64,000 nucleotides of DNA, taken from NCBI RefSeq assembly GCF_006438825.1, contig NZ_RCZP01000015.1, positions 61,825 through 125,824 of the forward strand, given 5' to 3'. This document shows, piece after piece, positions 60,136 to 64,000 of the stretch. The notes under the pieces are model-generated. The model was not told the origin of the DNA and ran no database searches. It saw nothing but the letters and a program-made list of their open reading frames with translations. Both the position numbers and the translations under genes were made by a program. This DNA comes from Muricoccus nepalensis (GTDB lineage: Bacteria; Pseudomonadota; Alphaproteobacteria; Acetobacterales; Acetobacteraceae). Each line of letters starts with the position of its first letter. Position 1 is the stretch's first letter.

Positions 60136-61614
60136 TCAGGCCCGGTCGGCGCCGATGCCCCGCTGCCGTGCCCAAACCACGAGCTGGGCGCGGGAGCCGA
60201 CCCCCAGCCGGCGGTACAGCCCGTTGACGTGGTTGCGCACCGTGGTCCGGCTGAGGCCGAGGCGCCCGGCGATCGCCGCGTCGTCGAGGCCGCGCGAGAC
60301 GAGGTCCAGCACCTCCCGCGCGCGGGCGGGCAGGGCGGACAGGCCGGGCGAGACCTCAGTGGGTCCCTCCCCGGGAACGGGGTGGGCGAGGCGGTCCAGC
60401 ACGGCGGCGGTGATGGTGCCGGCGTCGGTCATCACCGCCGCCACGGCGGCCGCAACCTCGGCCCTGGCCCTCGCCCGCTCGGGCGCGCGGGGCGCGACCA
60501 GCAGCAGGCAGGGCCGCCCGGCCAGGTCCACGGCCGCCGCCGAGACGGCGCAGGCGAGCGGCGGCCCGCCCCGCACGTGCAGGAGGGCGTCCTCGTCCGT
60601 CAGCCGCCCCTCGCGCCGGAACCGCGCGACCAGGCCCTCGGCGGCCTCGGCATCGGCCCAGAGGGGGAGTTCCGCGGCGGTGCGACCGACCACGTCGGCC
60701 TCCCCGCGGTTGGTGCCCCGGCAGAAGGCCTCGTTGGCCAGCAGGACGCGGAAGTCGTCGGTCGTGGCCATGATCGCCGGCACCGGCAGGGCGCGGAAGG
60801 CCAGCGCGAAGCGCTCCTCGCTCTGTCGCAGGGCCTTCTCGGCGCTCCGCCGGCCGTCGAGGTCGGCGAAGGTGAAGAGCATGCAGGCGGTGCTGCCGAT
60901 CTCGATGGGCTGGCCGGCCAGCACCACGCACTTCTCGCGCCCGTCGGGGAGCTGGAGCGTCGCCTCCATCTGCGGGATGGTGCGGCCCTCCCGAAGGCGC
61001 TCCACCGCGAGGTCCCGCCGCGCCGCGCCCTCGAGCACGTCCACGTCGTAGGCGGAGCGGCCGACCACCTGGTCCTCGCGGTAGCCGGTCATCTCCAGGA
61101 AGCCGCGGTTCACGCGGACGTGGCGCAGGTCCGAGAGGCGGAGGATCAGGGCCGGGGCGGGGTTGGCGTTGAAGGCGCGCTCGAAGCGCTCCTCGGCGTC
61201 GTAGCGCTCCGTCTCGTCGCGCAGGATCAGCACGAGAAGGTCCGGCATGCCGGCCTCGTCGGTCAGCACCAGGCTCCGGATGCGGTGCGTCCAGCGCGGG
61301 TCCGGCTCCCCGGCGGGGGCGACCTCCACCACCACCTCGTCGAAGGCCTCCCCGGCCATGACGCGCTCCAGGGGGTACTCGCCCTGGGGCAGGCGGTGGC
61401 GGTTGCGGTAGCGCAGCTCGAAGCGCTCGCGGTAGCCGGTGGCGGTGCCGCCCAGGCCGGCGAGGCCGTCCACCCCGTGCATCGCCAGGGCGGGCTCGTT
61501 GGCCCAGACGATCCGCTGGTCGGGGGCGAGCAGGATCACGCCGTCGCTCACGCCGGCGACGATGGAGCGAAGCTGCTGCGTGTCCGCGTGCGCGGGGGGC
61601 TTGGACGGGTCCAT
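60136..61614 (-). CDS. PAS-domain LuxR-family regulator
   Basis: 492 residues from the ATG at MDPSKPPAHADTQQLRSIVA. Three PAS-like modules: ~12-130 (VSDGVILLAPDQRIVWANEP), ~140-255 (RAFNANPAPALILRLSDLRH, then REDQVVGRSAYDVD) and ~265-380 (RALPVPAIMATTDDFRVLLA). The C-terminal ~60 residues are a LuxR/GerE helix-turn-helix (LSALPARAREVLDLVSRGLD, LGLSRTTVRNHVNGLYRRLG). No kinase or receiver domain, so it probably senses a ligand or redox state directly. It is divergent from csbD copy 2 across a 156-bp region with an inverted repeat; autoregulation is plausible. Confidence 0.88.
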   Translation of the reverse strand: MDPSKPPAHADTQQLRSIVAGVSDGVILLAPDQRIVWANEPALAMHGVDGLAGLGGTATGYRERFELRYRNRHRLPQGEYPLERVMAGEAFDEVVVEVAPAGEPDPRWTHRIRSLVLTDEAGMPDLLVLILRDETERYDAEERFERAFNANPAPALILRLSDLRHVRVNRGFLEMTGYREDQVVGRSAYDVDVLEGAARRDLAVERLREGRTIPQMEATLQLPDGREKCVVLAGQPIEIGSTACMLFTFADLDGRRSAEKALRQSEERFALAFRALPVPAIMATTDDFRVLLANEAFCRGTNRGEADVVGRTAAELPLWADAEAAEGLVARFRREGRLTDEDALLHVRGGPPLACAVSAAAVDLAGRPCLLLVAPRAPERARARAEVAAAVAAVMTDAGTITAAVLDRLAHPVPGEGPTEVSPGLSALPARAREVLDLVSRGLDDAAIAGRLGLSRTTVRNHVNGLYRRLGVGSRAQLVVWARQRGIGADRA

Positions 61615-61640
61615 GAGGGCATCAACGGGAAAGCGGCCGG

Positions 61641-61661
61641 TGGGTTGGTGCGACCGCACCA
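61641..61661 (+). promoter_or_regulatory. Shared csbD upstream motif, copy 2, overlapping a palindrome
   Basis: TGGGTTGGTGCGACCGCACC on the plus strand starts here; inside it TGGTGCG-AC-CGCACCA (61646-61661) is a perfect inverted repeat, followed by a third half-site TGGTGCGG at 61668. It lies between the divergent LuxR gene and csbD copy 2, 118 nt before the latter. Confidence 0.5.
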
Positions 61662-61692
61662 TCCCGCTGGTGCGGCCGCCTTGATCAGGGCC

Positions 61693-61718
61693 GGAACCTT
61701 TCCGCCCCTTCATCCGTT
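61693..61718 (+). promoter_or_regulatory. EcfG-type general stress promoter for csbD copy 2
   Basis: GGAAC (61693-61697), 17 nt, CGTT (61715-61718): the consensus of the alphaproteobacterial general stress sigma factor EcfG (GGAAC-N16/17-CGTT). It is 52 nt before the csbD ATG, and CsbD proteins are classic general-stress products. Confidence 0.7.
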
Positions 61719-61770
61719 GGTGCAGCGCGGCCCGGACCGGGTGGCCGAGGACACACAGGAGAACGAGACA

Positions 61771-62217
61771 ATGGACGAGGATCGGGTCGGCGGGATCGTC
61801 GACAAGGCGACGGGCAGCATGAAGTCGGCGGCCGGGAACCTGACCGGAGACACCAAGCTGCAGGCGGAGGGGACGGCCGACAAGGCGGCGGGGACTGTCC
61901 GGAACGCCATCGGCGGCGCCAAGGACGCGGTGGACGACCTCGCCGACAACGTCTCGGAGAAGGCCTCCGACCTCGGGCAGCGCGCGAGCCGCGCCCTGGA
62001 CGAGGGCGCCGGGCCGGTTCTGGACCAGGTCGGGCGCAAGGCTGGCGAGTACGGCCGTGAGGCCCGGGCGGCGGTGACCGCGGGGGCGGAGAGCGCCTCC
62101 AACGTGGTGCGCGGCTACCCCCTGGCGACGGTCGGCCTCGTGGCCCTGCTGGCGTTCTTCCTGGGCCGGCTCAGCTCGCCCGAGCCGCAGCCCTGGTACC
62201 GCCGCGACTGGCTCTGA
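61771..62217 (+). CDS. CsbD-family protein with C-terminal membrane anchor, copy 2
   Basis: 148 residues from the ATG 9 nt after AGGAG. Residues 1-55 are a CsbD domain (DRVGGIVDKATGSMKSAAGN, GAKDAVDDLADN); ~60-110 an amphipathic helix (GPVLDQVGRKAGEYGREARA); ~115-140 GYPLATVGLVALLAFFLGRL, the ElaB/YqjD-like membrane end. So it joins a CsbD domain to an inner-membrane anchor, perhaps tethering to the envelope or ribosomes under stress. An EcfG-type promoter precedes it. Confidence 0.85.
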   Translation: MDEDRVGGIVDKATGSMKSAAGNLTGDTKLQAEGTADKAAGTVRNAIGGAKDAVDDLADNVSEKASDLGQRASRALDEGAGPVLDQVGRKAGEYGREARAAVTAGAESASNVVRGYPLATVGLVALLAFFLGRLSSPEPQPWYRRDWL

Positions 62218-62255
62218 CGCCCGGCGCGACCTGAACAGGCACGAAACGGGAAGGA

Positions 62256-62276
62256 GGGCGGCCATCGCGGCCGCCC
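62256..62276 (+). terminator. Hairpin after csbD copy 2
   Basis: GGGCGGCC (62256-62263), loop ATCGC, GGCCGCCC (62269-62276): perfect 8-bp stem 39 nt after the stop, without a strong T run. Confidence 0.6.
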
Positions 62277-63061
62277 TTCGCTGCGAATCGAGCCCTTCTC
62301 CTGCCGGATCGGCCCCGTCGAGGCATGTCCCGGGCGGGCGCTGCGCCGGGGAGACCCGGGGATGTGCCACGAGGCTTCTGGCATACCGGCGTGAACGGCC
62401 TCTTGCCCGCCGTGGTGGATGGCCCCCTCCGGAGAGAGACAAACGGCGGCCGTCCTCCCCGGATCTCGCGGGCCCTGACAGCCTGTGCAGCGGCGAGGCG
62501 GAGCGAGCCCCTCGACCAAGGCCAGAGCGGCGTCCACCACATTCTACGGCCTTGAGGGCGTCGCCGGCGAGCGCTTCGACGTATCGAGAGACCGGCGTTG
62601 CGCTCGCATCCAGCCGCGATCCGACTCCGGACGGGCGCCGCGCTCCCGCTCCAGGAATGAACGCCCGGGGTGCATCCCAGGGGCTCGAATCATCGCGGAC
62701 TCGCCCCCGGCGATAAGCAACGGCCCGGCGGCTTCGAGAGCCTTCACGCCGCAGGATCTTCCCCTCTGCCGGCAAAGCGCGCATGCAATTTGTTGCTATA
62801 TCGATATATTATCTCCAGCCGCCGCCTCCGCGCTCCGCACCCGCGGCAGTTGCGGCCGGCTGACGCCTTAAACCTTCCGAAATCATCGCTCCGCTAGCTT
62901 GAGCGCAGAGGATTGCAACCTGCCGAGGCGCACCTGAAGGCCGGTCGAAGTCCAAAGACAGCGAAGGCTGGGAGCAAAATGATGCGGGTCTGGTCCACGC
63001 GGGATGTCAGTCGAAACGGGATGATCGGCTGCCGGAAGGCGCAGGCCGAGGGAGGTCGGTC
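62277..63061. other. Gene-free stretch and long upstream region of the octapeptide-repeat gene
   Basis: No protein is recognised here. A short AT island holds the 12-nt palindrome TATATCGATATA (62797-62808) followed by TTATCTCC, likely part of a promoter or operator, which would leave a ~250-nt untranslated leader before 63062. GGGAGG at 63050-63055 is the ribosome site of the next gene. Confidence 0.5.
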
Positions 63062-64000
63062 ATGAGCGGCATTCAGGACTTCCTGCCAAGCCAGATCGCC
63101 ATGCTGACGACGACGACCCTCGCCGGGTTGTCGACGACCACGCTTGGCCTGCTCTCCACGACCCAGCTCGGCGTGCTCTCCAGCACCCAGCTCGGGGCCC
63201 TGAGCACCACGCAGCTCAACTCGCTGACGACGACGCAGCTTGGCGGGCTGAGGTCCACGCAGCTCGGCGCCCTCACGACGACGCAGCTCGGCGGGCTCGA
63301 TTCGACGCAGCTCGGCTCCTTGAGCACGACCCAGCTCGCCGGGCTGACGGCGACCGGCCTCGGTGCGCTGGACACGACGCAGCTGAGCGGCCTGTCGACG
63401 ACCAAGCTCGGCGCGCTCACCACCGTGCAGATCGGGGGCCTGAAGGCCACGCAGCTGTCGGGCCTTGAGACCACGCAGCTCGGCGGTTTCACCTCGACCC
63501 AGGTGGGCGTGCTGAACACCACCCAGCTCGGCGCCCTTTCCTCGACCCAGTTCGGCGCGCTGGACGGAACCCAGATCGTCGGCCTCAAGTCGACGCAGCT
63601 CAGCGCGCTGACCACGACGCAGGTCGGCGGCCTCAGCACCACGGGCTTGGCTGCCCTCACCACGACGCAGCTCACCGGCCTGCGCTCGACGCAGCTCGGC
63701 GCGCTGGACACCACCCAGCTCGGCGGCCTCACCTCCACCCAGCTCGGCTCCCTCTCCACCACCCAGGTGGTTGGTTTCACCACCACCGAGCTCGACGCCC
63801 TCTCCACCACCCAGCTCGCCGGCCTCAAGTCGACGCAACTCGGTGCCCTGACCACGACGCAGGTCGGCGCCCTGAACGTCACCAACCTCGGCGCCCTCAC
63901 CACGACGCAGCTCACCGGCCTGCGCTCGACCCAGCTCGGCGCGCTGGACACCACCCAGCTCGGCGGCCTCACCTCCACCCAGCTCGGCTCCCTCTCCACC
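63062..64000 (+). CDS. Large octapeptide-repeat protein, N-terminal part (runs off the window)
   Basis: 313 codons are visible and the frame is open at the right edge. After MSGIQDFLPSQIAML the sequence is about 37 tandem octads of consensus T-T-Q-L-x-x-L-[STD] (for example TTQLGGLDSTQLGSLSTTQL). Small residues alternate with an inward Leu at regular spacing, as expected for a beta-solenoid coil. Similar 'TTQ' repeats occur in very large surface or secreted proteins of proteobacteria. No signal peptide, so type I secretion or cytoplasmic location would need C-terminal evidence outside the window. The start has GGGAGG 6 nt upstream. Long antisense open frames here are artefacts of the 24-bp period. 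Confidence 0.75.
   Translation, partial: MSGIQDFLPSQIAMLTTTTLAGLSTTTLGLLSTTQLGVLSSTQLGALSTTQLNSLTTTQLGGLRSTQLGALTTTQLGGLDSTQLGSLSTTQLAGLTATGLGALDTTQLSGLSTTKLGALTTVQIGGLKATQLSGLETTQLGGFTSTQVGVLNTTQLGALSSTQFGALDGTQIVGLKSTQLSALTTTQVGGLSTTGLAALTTTQLTGLRSTQLGALDTTQLGGLTSTQLGSLSTTQVVGFTTTELDALSTTQLAGLKSTQLGALTTTQVGALNVTNLGALTTTQLTGLRSTQLGALDTTQLGGLTSTQLGSLST
63660..64000 (+). repeat. 240-bp higher-order repeat within the octapeptide gene
   Basis: Positions 63660-63759 and 63900-63999 differ by one base in 100 (CTCGACGCAG against CTCGACCCAG), an offset of exactly ten 24-bp octads. This implies recent block duplication on top of the older octad repetition, and hazards for assembly. Confidence 0.85.

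Noticed and set aside
62894..63999. Long minus-strand open frames with Val/Ser/Arg-rich repeats
   Set aside because: They are complements of the 24-bp octad repeat; the plus frame has a start with a ribosome site and a structurally sensible repeat.

Overview
High-GC alphaproteobacterial DNA. The best guess is a Roseomonas-like member of the Acetobacteraceae: there is an AcsAB-type fused cellulose synthase, a tripartite-tricarboxylate (Bug) binding protein beside protocatechuate genes, PhnA-like and CsbD stress proteins, and a GGAAC-N17-CGTT general-stress promoter. This is inference from gene content; there is no rRNA or marker gene. I saw no rRNA, tRNA or CRISPR array.

Layout. 0-4.3 kb: tail of a chemotaxis receptor, a PD-(D/E)XK nuclease with a RAMA-like tail, an IS110 remnant and an AbiEi/AbiEii pair. 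4.7-11.6 kb: a Tn7-like transposition operon with five tightly packed genes: tnsA, a second TnsA-like gene that has lost its catalytic residues, tnsB, tnsC and a very long tniQ. 11.9-15.3 kb: a segment bounded by perfect 16-bp inverted repeats and TTA direct repeats, with an IS5-type transposase at one end and four small unrelated genes inside. 15.4-27.5 kb: a mosaic of small orphan genes, IS debris, a short intergenic repeat, and a duplicated unit (histidine phosphatase plus an orphan protein) whose first copy has decayed.

27.6-40.6 kb: two near-identical ~220-nt leaders, one before a GNAT acetyltransferase gene and one before argC. Each has a promoter, a 36-codon leader peptide with four consecutive Arg codons inside a 10-bp stem, and an intrinsic terminator ahead of the structural gene. 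Between them lie an alpha/beta hydrolase, a DHH phosphoesterase and an ArgE/DapE-type deacylase. This looks like an arginine-responsive attenuation system. After argC an IS5 element is split by an IS630 element. TraB/GumN paralogues sit on both sides.

42-51.8 kb: cellulose operon on the minus strand (bcsR-like, bcsQ, fused bcsAB, bcsC). 52.5-58.7 kb: aromatic-acid catabolism (pcaGH, a BKACE-type enzyme, Bug binding protein, shikimate dehydrogenase, TetR regulator, extradiol dioxygenase) with a palindromic operator candidate. 58.8-62.2 kb: stress/envelope genes (membrane protein, two CsbD proteins, a PAS-LuxR regulator) with a shared upstream motif. 63.06 kb to the right edge: the start of a large protein made of octapeptide repeats, continuing beyond the window.
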